From a bacterium (GTDB lineage Bacteria; Arandabacterota; Arandabacteria; Arandabacterales; JALGWA01): a DNA stretch of 6,655 nucleotides. The position numbers were made by a program, and so were the translations under genes. Shown piece after piece: positions 1 through 6,310 of the stretch. The notes under the pieces were generated by a model that had not been told where the DNA came from, ran no database searches, and saw nothing but the letters and a program-made list of their open reading frames with translations. The stretch is taken from the NCBI GenBank assembly GCA_025774425.1, contig JALGWA010000076.1:1-6655 (forward strand), in the 5' to 3' direction. Within the stretch, counting starts at the first letter, position 1; every line of letters starts with the position of its first letter.

Positions 1-1299
1 GCGCGCTCGGTGCTCGCCTACGACGGCGTCTTCTGTTATGTCGTGGACCTGGCCGACGTCTCGCGCCGGTGTCTGATGACCACCGTCGCCGCCTTCATGG
101 GCGCCTTTCCCTACGTCACCCTGTGGTACGGAGGGGCGACCACCGTCATTCTCGCCGGCTCCATGGAGGCATTCGAAGTCAGCGAGGCGGCGGTCGCGGA
201 GAGGCTCGAGCGCCCCTGGGTCTCGAATGATCTCAAACGCCTGCAGATAGGCGACGCGGCCGGCCTGCTCGCCAACTTCAAGATGGACCGCGAAGCCCTC
301 CGGTCCTACCTCGGCGGCTTCCAGGGCCTCGACACCGACTCCAGGCCGTACCTGGGCTGCCGGGCGGCGCCGGTGGAACCGCCCGGGGAGGCGGTAGCGA
401 CGCTGGCCGACCTCAACGAGTACAGCATCAGTCCCCTCGAAGTGATGGGAGACGTGGACGACGGCTCCGCCGAACACAAGCTGATGCGGGACAAGTACGA
501 CCGCTGCAGGGAAGCCGGCGGCTACTACGTCGGGTCCTACGAGGCCCTCGTATCCGGGGACCAGCACGAAGCGGCGAGGCGGCTCGAGTACGCCGCGAGC
601 CTGTGTCCCGCCAACGGTTTGATACAGGAGCGCCTCTCGTACCTCTACATGCACGTGTCGCGGGATCTGGCCGCGGCCGGCCGCCTCGAGGAAGCCATAA
701 ACGTGGCGAGGCGGGCGATCGAGGTGAGCCCGGTGAGCTATCTTGCGTTCTACAACCTCGCGACCCTGGAGAAGGAGCGCGACCCGCTCGTGGCGATAAG
801 CCTGCTCGAGCGCCTCTCCGAGCTCAATCCCTATTTCCTGCCGGCGGATGTCATGAGGGCCGAGCTTCTGCTGGAGACGGGCAACATCACCGACGCCAGT
901 GAGACGATATCCGAGGTGCTCTCGAAGGAGCCCATGAATCCCAGGGCGCACCACGTAAGAGCACTCTGCTTCATACAGCGCGGCCTGATGGAAGCGGCGC
1001 GGGTCGAGCTCGAGTTCGCGGTCGCGGCCGATCCGGACAACGCCGACGCCCTGGCGGCGCTCGGGTACACATGGCTCCTGGCGGGAGACCTCGACGAGGC
1101 GGAGAAGTACTATGCCGAGGCCCTGGGCATAGAGCCCGACCACTTCGGCGCCCTCAACAACTACGCGACGATAGTCGCGGAGAAGGGCGAATACCACAAG
1201 GCGATCGCCGTCTGGCAGAAGGCCCTCAAGCTGGACCCCGGGAACGAGGACATCAAGGCCAACATCCGGGAAGCCATGCAGAAGCTGGGTGGAGGCTAG
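1..1299 (+). CDS. Spermidine synthase-like protein with C-terminal TPR repeats (5' partial)
   Basis: The reading frame is open from the first base (A-R-S precedes a GTG at 10), so the gene begins upstream of the window. Numbering from that GTG, residues 1-118 match the end of the spermidine-synthase-like fold of membrane-fused aminopropyltransferase homologues: the 'DGVFCYVVDL' strand, 'FPYVTLWYGG', 'ILAGS', then 'GLDTDSRPYL', the family's usual 'LNTDxRP' closing motif. Residues about 170-412 are helical pairs with TPR spacing; the clearest are 346-378 ('ALGYTWLLAGDLDEAEKYY') and 380-412 ('NNYATIVAEKGEYHKAIAVW'), with about seven units in all. In this family the missing N-terminal part often carries membrane helices. 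The methyltransferase-fold active site lies outside the window, so real aminopropyltransferase activity cannot be judged; many such fusions have no proven polyamine role. The TPR array suggests protein-protein contacts. Confidence 0.8.
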   Translation, partial: ARSVLAYDGVFCYVVDLADVSRRCLMTTVAAFMGAFPYVTLWYGGATTVILAGSMEAFEVSEAAVAERLERPWVSNDLKRLQIGDAAGLLANFKMDREALRSYLGGFQGLDTDSRPYLGCRAAPVEPPGEAVATLADLNEYSISPLEVMGDVDDGSAEHKLMRDKYDRCREAGGYYVGSYEALVSGDQHEAARRLEYAASLCPANGLIQERLSYLYMHVSRDLAAAGRLEEAINVARRAIEVSPVSYLAFYNLATLEKERDPLVAISLLERLSELNPYFLPADVMRAELLLETGNITDASETISEVLSKEPMNPRAHHVRALCFIQRGLMEAARVELEFAVAADPDNADALAALGYTWLLAGDLDEAEKYYAEALGIEPDHFGALNNYATIVAEKGEYHKAIAVWQKALKLDPGNEDIKANIREAMQKLGGG

Positions 1300-2336
1300 A
1301 ACTTGGCCGACAGGAACGCCTGCAGGCGGTCATTGGAGAGCTCGACGGGTTCTTCCCTTCTCCACACGTAGCAGACCTGGAACCTGGAGCTCCGCCGGAA
1401 GTTCAGGTTCACGCCCAGGTAATGGTCCCTCACCGTATCCTGGGTCGAGCCGCTGGTCGGATCGAACTTGTCGTACTTGTATAGCCCCTCTATGAGCGGG
1501 ATGAACCTGTAACCGACCAGGACGTGATAGCCGCAGTGGTCGGTGTCGCTCCAGACGCCGTCCTGCATCAGCCCGTGTCCCCGCTCGTACTCGGTCTGAA
1601 AGATGACCTTGCCCGTGTCGAGGTAGAGATCGAAGGCCCACGAGTCGCGCCTCTCGCCCCGCTCCCACTTCCCCTCGTACATCGAGAAACCGAAGCCGGC
1701 GAAGAGCGGCACGCCGACCCACACTCTCCCGACGAAATCCTTGGAGTCGTTGTTGTCCCTTCCCCAGGAGATCAGGCCGTCTGAGACGTCTTCCGAGTAG
1801 TCGAAACCGGCCCCGTTCACCATGGCGATCTCGCAGTTCAAGAGGCTGTACTTGCCCTTGACCATGATGCCGATGTCCCTGAGGTAGGGCGACGTGATTC
1901 CGTTGTTCCACAGGCGGTGGGCGATGAGGGACCTCGTGCCCGTCATGAGGTCGAACCTGCCGATATAGTTCTCGAATCCGTACGGGAGCTCGAACTGCCC
2001 CACGCGGAGTCCGGCCCAGTCCGCGAGGAAAACATCGATGAAAGCGTCGAGCACTATCGGGGTCCTGGAAGCGTCGAGAGTCACCTGAGCCGAGATACGC
2101 TCCGTAGCCCGCGCGGTCACGCGCAGCCTCGCCGCGCTCAGGCCGTATGAAGAATAGGCCCCGCCGTCGTAGCACGATGAATCCCCGTCACAACCCGTCC
2201 GGCTTATCCCGCCTCCCCGCCATCCGAAGTAGGCCTGCACCAGCCCCTCGAAGTCCAGTCTCCCGCTCGATTGCCCCGAGCACGGGGCGGCCGCGGCCAG
2301 GATGACCGCCGCGACTGCTGCGACGCCAATCTTCAT
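1296..2336 (-). CDS. Outer-membrane porin, OprO/OprP (phosphate-selective porin) type
   Basis: This 346-residue protein begins with a signal peptide (MKIG, then an Ala/Val-rich core to about residue 17, likely cleaved near Gly21-Gln22). The rest is alternating, aromatic-rich beta-barrel sequence ending in Phe346 ('LSAKF'), the usual C-terminal signal for BAM-dependent insertion. Motifs typical of the family are 'LRVGQFELPYGFENY' (110-124), 'TGTRSLIAHRLW' (132-143) and 'RDIGIMVKGKY' (153-163). It probably forms a diffusion channel in the outer membrane; the substrate cannot be read from sequence, and 'phosphate-selective' is only the family name. A Cys49/Cys55 pair in an Asp/Gly-rich early loop could form a small disulfide or metal-binding loop. 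The ATG at 2336 follows GGGGGCGTGAC, a weak ribosome site, and a sigma70-type promoter lies about 40 bp upstream. Its stop shares CTAG with the convergent TPR gene. Confidence 0.85.
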   Translation of the reverse strand: MKIGVAAVAAVILAAAAPCSGQSSGRLDFEGLVQAYFGWRGGGISRTGCDGDSSCYDGGAYSSYGLSAARLRVTARATERISAQVTLDASRTPIVLDAFIDVFLADWAGLRVGQFELPYGFENYIGRFDLMTGTRSLIAHRLWNNGITSPYLRDIGIMVKGKYSLLNCEIAMVNGAGFDYSEDVSDGLISWGRDNNDSKDFVGRVWVGVPLFAGFGFSMYEGKWERGERRDSWAFDLYLDTGKVIFQTEYERGHGLMQDGVWSDTDHCGYHVLVGYRFIPLIEGLYKYDKFDPTSGSTQDTVRDHYLGVNLNFRRSSRFQVCYVWRREEPVELSNDRLQAFLSAKF

Positions 2337-2378
2337 GTCACGCCCCCGGCTTGCGTCCGATTTCCATTTGCCCTGTCG

Positions 2379-2406
2379 AATATACTCCGGTAGAATGCAT
2401 AGTCAA
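2379..2406 (-). promoter_or_regulatory. Sigma70-type promoter for the porin gene
   Basis: On the minus strand, TTGACT (2406-2401) and TATATT (2384-2379) are separated by 16 bp. Both hexamers are one base from consensus. Transcription would start near 2371, giving a leader of about 35 nt before the porin ATG at 2336. Position and orientation fit the only gene downstream. The housekeeping sigma consensus is assumed from other bacteria. Confidence 0.55.
2381..2386 (+). promoter_or_regulatory. Possible -10 hexamer for the glycosyltransferase operon
   Basis: TATACT is one base from the -10 consensus and sits 38 bp before the preferred GT2 start at 2425. No good -35 lies at 16-18 bp: TTGCGT at 2351 is 24 bp away and TTTCCA at 2361 is 14 bp away. 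It overlaps the porin -10 on the other strand, so it may only reflect the symmetry of an AT-rich patch. Confidence 0.25.
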
Positions 2407-2424
2407 GCGAAACGGGTGCCCCCA

Positions 2425-3180
2425 ATGGACATATCCGCAGTCATCATAACCTTGAACGAAGAGGCCAATATCGCGGATTGCCTGGCCAGCGTATCGTGGG
2501 CGCGCGAGATAGTCGTCGTCGACACCGGGAGTTCGGACAGGACGCGGGAGATCGCCCTGAAGTTCACGCCGAATGTCCACGAAAGGGAATGGAAGGGATA
2601 CTCCGACGCCAAGACCCACGCGATATCATTGGCGACGTCGGAATGGGTGCTCTCGCTGGACGCCGACGAGCGCGTCACGCCGGGGCTCCGGGCGGAGATA
2701 GAATCGTTGCCGGCGGACCCCGGCGTCGAGGGTTTCCTCGTGCCGATAAGGCCTCTCTTTCTGGGCCGCTGGATAAGCCACTGCGGCTGGTACCCCGGGT
2801 ACAAGCTGCGCCTCTTCAGGAAGGCGGGCGCGACGATGACGCCGAGGCGACTCCATGAGGGCGTCAGGGTGCCGGGCAGGGTCGGCAGACTGGCCGGCCC
2901 CCTCGAGCATTACGCCTACCCGACGGTGCGCTCCTACTTCGAGAAGTTCCCGAGATACACCGACCTCGCCGCGGCGGAGCTCCACGAGCGCGGCAGGCGC
3001 GCGAGCGCATTCGACATCGCGCTCAGGCCGCTCTTTTCCTTCCTCAAGATGTTCTTCCTCAAACTGGGGTTCCTCGACGGCCTCGAGGGCCTCGTGCTCT
3101 GCGCCTTCTCCTCCTTCTACGTCCTCGTCAAGTACGTCAAGCTCCGCGAGATGAACGGCGGAAGCGGCGGGTCCGAATGA
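2425..3180 (+). CDS. Family 2 glycosyltransferase, WaaE/KdtX-like
   Basis: The product is 251 residues from the chosen ATG. It opens with the GT2 Rossmann-like strand 'ISAVIITLNEEANIADCL' (3-20), then 'EIVVVDTGSSDRT' (28-40), 'GYSDAKTHAI' (59-68) and the DxD metal/nucleotide-sugar motif 'LDADERVTPG' (78-87). The acceptor half has 'RRLHEGV' (141-147), and the end has 'FLKLGFLDGLEGLVLCAFSSFYVLVKYVK' spacing (211-239), typical of the WaaE/KdtX (LOS beta-1,4-glucosyltransferase-like) group and probably membrane-associated. It likely adds a hexose to LPS core or a similar cytoplasmic-face lipid-linked glycan. The frame extends upstream to 2302 with an ATG at 2395, but family homology begins exactly at 2425, and 2302 would run into the porin gene. 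No strong ribosome site precedes either start. It overlaps the next gene by ATGA. Confidence 0.88.
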   Translation: MDISAVIITLNEEANIADCLASVSWAREIVVVDTGSSDRTREIALKFTPNVHEREWKGYSDAKTHAISLATSEWVLSLDADERVTPGLRAEIESLPADPGVEGFLVPIRPLFLGRWISHCGWYPGYKLRLFRKAGATMTPRRLHEGVRVPGRVGRLAGPLEHYAYPTVRSYFEKFPRYTDLAAAELHERGRRASAFDIALRPLFSFLKMFFLKLGFLDGLEGLVLCAFSSFYVLVKYVKLREMNGGSGGSE

Positions 3181-4061
3181 TAGTCAGCGGGGCCACCTTC
3201 GTCAGGAACGCCGTCGAGTTCGATTACCCCGTCGTCGAATCGATCGAATCCATACTCCCCATCTGCGACGAGTTCATAGTCAATGTCGGCCGCTCGACCG
3301 ATTCCACGCTGGACCTGATAAGATCGATAGGGGACCCGAGACTCAGGATAATCGAGTCCGTCTGGAACGAGTCCAGGCGCGAGGGCGGACGGATCCTGAG
3401 GGAACAGACGGATGTCGCGCTCGCCGAGTGCCGCGGGGACTGGATATTCTACATACAGGCCGACGAGGTCATGCACGAGAAATACCTCGACACCGTCCGG
3501 CGCAGGATGGAAGTCCTCGAGCCCTGCGGCGAGGTCGAGGGCCTGCTCTTCGATTACCTGCACTTCTACTCCAGCTATTGGCTGGTGCGGGGCCCGGGCC
3601 GCTGGTACCGCCGCGAGGTCCGGGTGATAAGAAACAACCGGGGCATCTCGTCATGGAGAGACGCGCAGGGCTTCAGGTTGGGCGGGAGGAAACTCCGGGT
3701 GGCGGCGGCCGGGGCCGAGATCTTCCACTACGGCTGGGCGCGCGACCCCCGGGTGATGCTCGCCAAACAGAGGAACTTCGATCGCTACTGGCATGACGAC
3801 GAATGGGTGGAGAAGAGGTGGCGCGGGGGCTTCGCATTCGAGAGGCAGGGGCTCATGCCGTTCACGGGCACCCACCCCGCGGTGATGAGGCGGCGGATAG
3901 CGGACGCCGCATGGGACACGTTCCGCGACCGCGGGAAGCTCGGGAGTGTGAGAACCCCGCGCTTGGCGCGACTGAGGTCCCTCCTCTCCAGAATAGGCGA
4001 GTACAAGAATTACAGCCTGATACCGGACAGGCGCCTTCCCGCGGAGGCCCGGCGCCCGTGA
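3177..4061 (+). CDS. Family 2-like glycosyltransferase with QADE motif
   Basis: The product is 294 residues and starts inside the stop of the previous gene (ATGA), indicating translational coupling. A GT2-like N-terminus ('MIVSGATFVRNAVEFDYPVVES', split here as residues 1-22) is followed by 'DEFIVNVGRSTDSTLDLI' (31-48), 'GDWIFYIQADEVMHEKYL' (87-104), 'EVEGLLFDYLHFYSSYW' (119-135), 'WYRREVRVIRN' (143-153), 'DAQGFR' (162-167) and 'HYGWARDP' (184-191). QADE stands where GT2 enzymes carry DxD, so only one of the usual two Asp residues is present. The pattern looks like a distinct conserved GT2-like family of surface-polysaccharide clusters; the donor and acceptor are unknown. Between a WaaE-like and a heptosyltransferase-like gene, a role in the same glycan is the natural inference. 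The C-terminal 40 residues are basic and may be poorly ordered or lie on the membrane. Confidence 0.82.
   Translation: MIVSGATFVRNAVEFDYPVVESIESILPICDEFIVNVGRSTDSTLDLIRSIGDPRLRIIESVWNESRREGGRILREQTDVALAECRGDWIFYIQADEVMHEKYLDTVRRRMEVLEPCGEVEGLLFDYLHFYSSYWLVRGPGRWYRREVRVIRNNRGISSWRDAQGFRLGGRKLRVAAAGAEIFHYGWARDPRVMLAKQRNFDRYWHDDEWVEKRWRGGFAFERQGLMPFTGTHPAVMRRRIADAAWDTFRDRGKLGSVRTPRLARLRSLLSRIGEYKNYSLIPDRRLPAEARRP
4043..4047 (+). promoter_or_regulatory. Ribosome binding site for the GT9 gene
   Basis: GGAGG lies 10 nt before the GTG at 4058, inside the end of the preceding gene. It supports 4058 as the start over the longer frame reaching back to 3803. Confidence 0.5.
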
Positions 4062-5074
4062 AGAGGTTCGTCATCATACGCACGGACAGAATCGGAGACC
4101 TCGTGCTGGCCCTGCCCGTCGCGGAGGCCGTAAAGGACGCGGTGCCCGGAGCCCATGTCTGCTTCGTCGTCTCGCCGTACTGCGCCGAGCTCGCACGGGC
4201 TTGCCCCTTCGTCGACGACGTCGTGGAGTACGCCGAGAAGGCCGACAGGCCGGGGGGCCTCGTGCGTCTCGTCCGCAGTCTCAAGCGGGGCGCGTACGAC
4301 GCGGCCCTCTTCCTCAGACCGACGCCGAGGGCCGCCCTCGCCGCGGTCCTGGCGGGCATACCGGTCAGGGTCGGCACGTCGTACCGCTTCTACAGTCTGC
4401 TCTTCAACCGGCGCATAGCCGAGCACCGCAGGCACGCCGCCAGGCATGAGAGCGAATTCAACATGGCCCTCCTCGCACGCATACTGGACCTCGAGAGAAG
4501 CGACTACTCGCCGCGCATCGAGATAGGGCCGGCCTCGAGGCGGTCCGCCGGGCGCGTCATGGCCGGCCTCGATATCGCGAGGGGGGCTTTCGTGATCGTC
4601 CACCCGGGCTCGGGCGGTTCGGCGCGGAATCTCACCCCCGAAGGCTACGCCTGGCTCGCCGACCACATCGAGGACGAGATCGGCATGAAGGTCGTCTTGA
4701 CATACGGCCCGGGCGAGAGGGCGTTGATCGCCCGTATCGACGCCCTGAGGGGAAGAGAATCGGCCCGCCTGCCGGGCCCCATCGGCCTTGCGGATCTCGC
4801 CGCCCTCATCGAGAGCGCCGCCCTGTTCGTCTCGGGCAGCACCGGCCCGATGCACATCGCGGCGGCGGTGGGAACGCCCACGCTGTCCTTCTTCCCGCCG
4901 GTGATCTCGTGCAGCCCGAGGCGCTGGGGCCCCCTGGCGGCCGAGCGCCGCGTGATCACGCCGCCCGTGCCCGAGTGTCCCACGTGCATCGGCGCGAGGT
5001 GCGAGTACTACGATTGCATGGACCGCGTGGACAGGGCCGCCGTCAGGCAGGCCGTCCGCGACCTCCTCAGATGA
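4058..5074 (+). CDS. Family 9 glycosyltransferase (ADP-heptose:LPS heptosyltransferase-like)
   Basis: The product is 338 residues from GTG, which overlaps the previous stop as GTGA. The N-terminal domain has 'FVIIRTDRIGDLVLALPVAEAV' spacing (4-25) with the family's Gly-Asp (13-14), then 'PFVDDVVEY' (50-58) and 'YDAALFLRPT' (80-89). The C-terminal, nucleotide-sugar-binding domain has 'IVHPGSGGSARN' (180-191) and 'FVSGSTGPMHIAAAVGTP' (257-274), both diagnostic of WaaC/WaaF/RfaF-type GT9 enzymes. The family transfers L-glycero-D-manno-heptose, or a related sugar, to LPS inner core at the cytoplasmic membrane face. Cys307, 310, 315 and 320 (CPTC...C....C) form a C-terminal cluster. Which heptosyltransferase it is cannot be settled; no gmhA/hldE/hldD genes are in view. 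Its last 8 bp overlap the convergent pfk gene, and no terminator separates them. Confidence 0.88.
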   Translation: MKRFVIIRTDRIGDLVLALPVAEAVKDAVPGAHVCFVVSPYCAELARACPFVDDVVEYAEKADRPGGLVRLVRSLKRGAYDAALFLRPTPRAALAAVLAGIPVRVGTSYRFYSLLFNRRIAEHRRHAARHESEFNMALLARILDLERSDYSPRIEIGPASRRSAGRVMAGLDIARGAFVIVHPGSGGSARNLTPEGYAWLADHIEDEIGMKVVLTYGPGERALIARIDALRGRESARLPGPIGLADLAALIESAALFVSGSTGPMHIAAAVGTPTLSFFPPVISCSPRRWGPLAAERRVITPPVPECPTCIGARCEYYDCMDRVDRAAVRQAVRDLLR

Positions 5075-6164
5075 CCTTCACGCCGAAGGAAGTGCCGACG
5101 GACAGAGCGCTCTTCATCAGGCCGTGGTCCGGCGGGACGCTCTTGAGCTTCCCGATCGCGTCGCTGATGGGAACCGTCACTATCTCCTGGCCCCTCAGCG
5201 CCACCATCGACCCGAAGTTACCCAGGCTCGCCTGCCTGGCCGCCTCTGTACCGAAGCGCGTCGCGAGAACCCTGTCGAAGGCCGTGGGCGAGCCGCCCCT
5301 CTGCAAGTGCCCGAGCACGGTCACCCGCGCTTCGAGGCCCGTCCTCCGCTCGACCTCGGCCGCGAGAAGGCTGCCGACCCCCCCGAGGCGCACGGGATCG
5401 GTGCTGTCCTTGACGACCTTCTGAACGACCACGTCCCCGCCGCGGGCCTTGGCGCCCTCGGCGACCACGACGATGCTGAACTTCTTGCCCTTCTTGCTCC
5501 TCGAGACGGCCGCCTCGCAGACGACATCGACATCGTAAGGGATCTCGGGAATGAGGATGATGTCGCCTCCGCCCGCGACCCCGGCGTGGAGGGCGAGCCA
5601 CCCGACGTATCGGCCCATGACCTCGATGAACATCACCCGGTGATGGGATTGGGCCGTCGTGTGGATCTTGTCTATGCCTTCGACCGCCGTCGCGACGGCC
5701 GAATCGAATCCGAAGGTGAAGTCGGTGCAGTCGACGTCGTTGTCGATGGTCTTGGGTATGCCGATCACCGGGACGCCCTTGCCGGCCAGGAGATGGGAGA
5801 TATTGAGGGTGCCGTCGCCGCCGATCGCGACCAGCACCGACGCGCCGATCTTCTCGAAGTTGGCCAACGTCTCATCGGAAACGTCCTTGAAGCCGGTCTT
5901 GCCGTCCCCGAGATCGACGGCGTACTTGAAGGGGTTGGCTTTGTTGGAAGTCCCGAGAATGGTGCCGCCCTGTGTCAATATGCCGGAGACGTCCGCGTAC
6001 GTGAGGTCGCGCCACCTGCCCTCTATCAGTCCCAGGTACCCGTCCTCGATGCCGACGACCTCCATGTTGTAGTCGTTGACCGCGGTCTTGGTCACCGCCC
6101 TTATGACCGCGTTTATGCCGGGGCAGTCTCCTCCCGCAGTCAATATGGCCATTCTCTTCTTCAT
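5067..6164 (-). CDS. pfkA: 6-phosphofructokinase, group III (predicted ATP-dependent)
   Basis: The product is 365 residues. It phosphorylates fructose 6-phosphate to fructose 1,6-bisphosphate, the committed glycolytic step, in the cytoplasm. Visible motifs: 'ILTAGGDCPGINAVIRAV' (7-24), 'GGDGT' (115-119), 'PKTIDND' (137-143) with catalytic Asp141 (E. coli Asp127), Arg176, 'EVMGR' (181-185), Glu236, Arg280 and 'GHLQRGGSP' (285-293), all equivalent to E. coli F6P-binding residues. Gly118 (E. coli 104) predicts ATP rather than PPi, while Lys138 (E. coli 124) is the PPi-type residue; this mixed pair is known in group III ATP-PFKs such as that of Streptomyces. The E. coli Arg72 position appears to be Asn74. 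The open frame runs upstream to 6455, but homology and a strong ribosome site fix the ATG at 6164. Confidence 0.93.
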   Translation of the reverse strand: MKKRMAILTAGGDCPGINAVIRAVTKTAVNDYNMEVVGIEDGYLGLIEGRWRDLTYADVSGILTQGGTILGTSNKANPFKYAVDLGDGKTGFKDVSDETLANFEKIGASVLVAIGGDGTLNISHLLAGKGVPVIGIPKTIDNDVDCTDFTFGFDSAVATAVEGIDKIHTTAQSHHRVMFIEVMGRYVGWLALHAGVAGGGDIILIPEIPYDVDVVCEAAVSRSKKGKKFSIVVVAEGAKARGGDVVVQKVVKDSTDPVRLGGVGSLLAAEVERRTGLEARVTVLGHLQRGGSPTAFDRVLATRFGTEAARQASLGNFGSMVALRGQEIVTVPISDAIGKLKSVPPDHGLMKSALSVGTSFGVKVI

Positions 6165-6174
6165 CGACCTTCTC

Positions 6175-6180
6175 CCTCCT
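6175..6180 (-). promoter_or_regulatory. Ribosome binding site for pfk
   Basis: AGGAGG on the minus strand lies 10 nt before the ATG at 6164, inside a purine run (AGGAGGGAGAAGG). It decides the start and rules out the 97-residue upstream extension of the frame. Confidence 0.75.
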
Positions 6181-6206
6181 CGATAGCCTGTCGGCCCAAC
6201 AACTAA

Positions 6207-6231
6207 CACAAGCGCTCCTTCCGCACAAGCG
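6207..6231. repeat. 8-bp direct repeat CACAAGCG, 17 bp apart, upstream of pfk
   Basis: CACAAGCG occurs at 6207-6214 and again at 6224-6231, in the same orientation. It lies 43-67 bp upstream of the pfk start in the divergent intergenic region, where an operator might sit. No convincing -35/-10 pair for pfk was found here, and a repeat this short may be chance. Confidence 0.3.
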
Positions 6232-6310
6232 GCGATTGGCGCGTCGACATAATCTTCAAGAGGCCGCCCCGCGATACCGATTAAGCTCAAGGAAGCGCGA
6301 GAACGGGGTT

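Noticed and set aside
1330..2175. Long alternative minus-strand frame inside the porin gene
   Set aside because: Its translation is Arg/Pro/Gly-rich shadow sequence typical of GC-rich DNA, while the other frame has a signal peptide and beta-barrel motifs.
2302..2424. Earlier starts for the first GT2 gene (2302 and 2395)
   Set aside because: The added residues do not resemble GT2 proteins, 2302 lies inside the porin signal-peptide region, and 2395 would be almost leaderless relative to the -10-like hexamer.
3803..4057. N-terminal extension of the GT9 reading frame back to 3803
   Set aside because: It overlaps the well-supported GT2-like gene in another frame, its translation is Arg/Pro-rich, and family homology plus GGAGG support the GTG at 4058.
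4010..4855. Long minus-strand frame opposite the GT9 gene
   Set aside because: It has no recognisable motif and a shadow-like composition, and the plus strand carries clear GT9 motifs.
5124..6206. 360-residue plus-strand frame opposite pfk
   Set aside because: It is antisense to a fully conserved PFK, with an Asp/Arg/His-rich shadow composition and no family resemblance.
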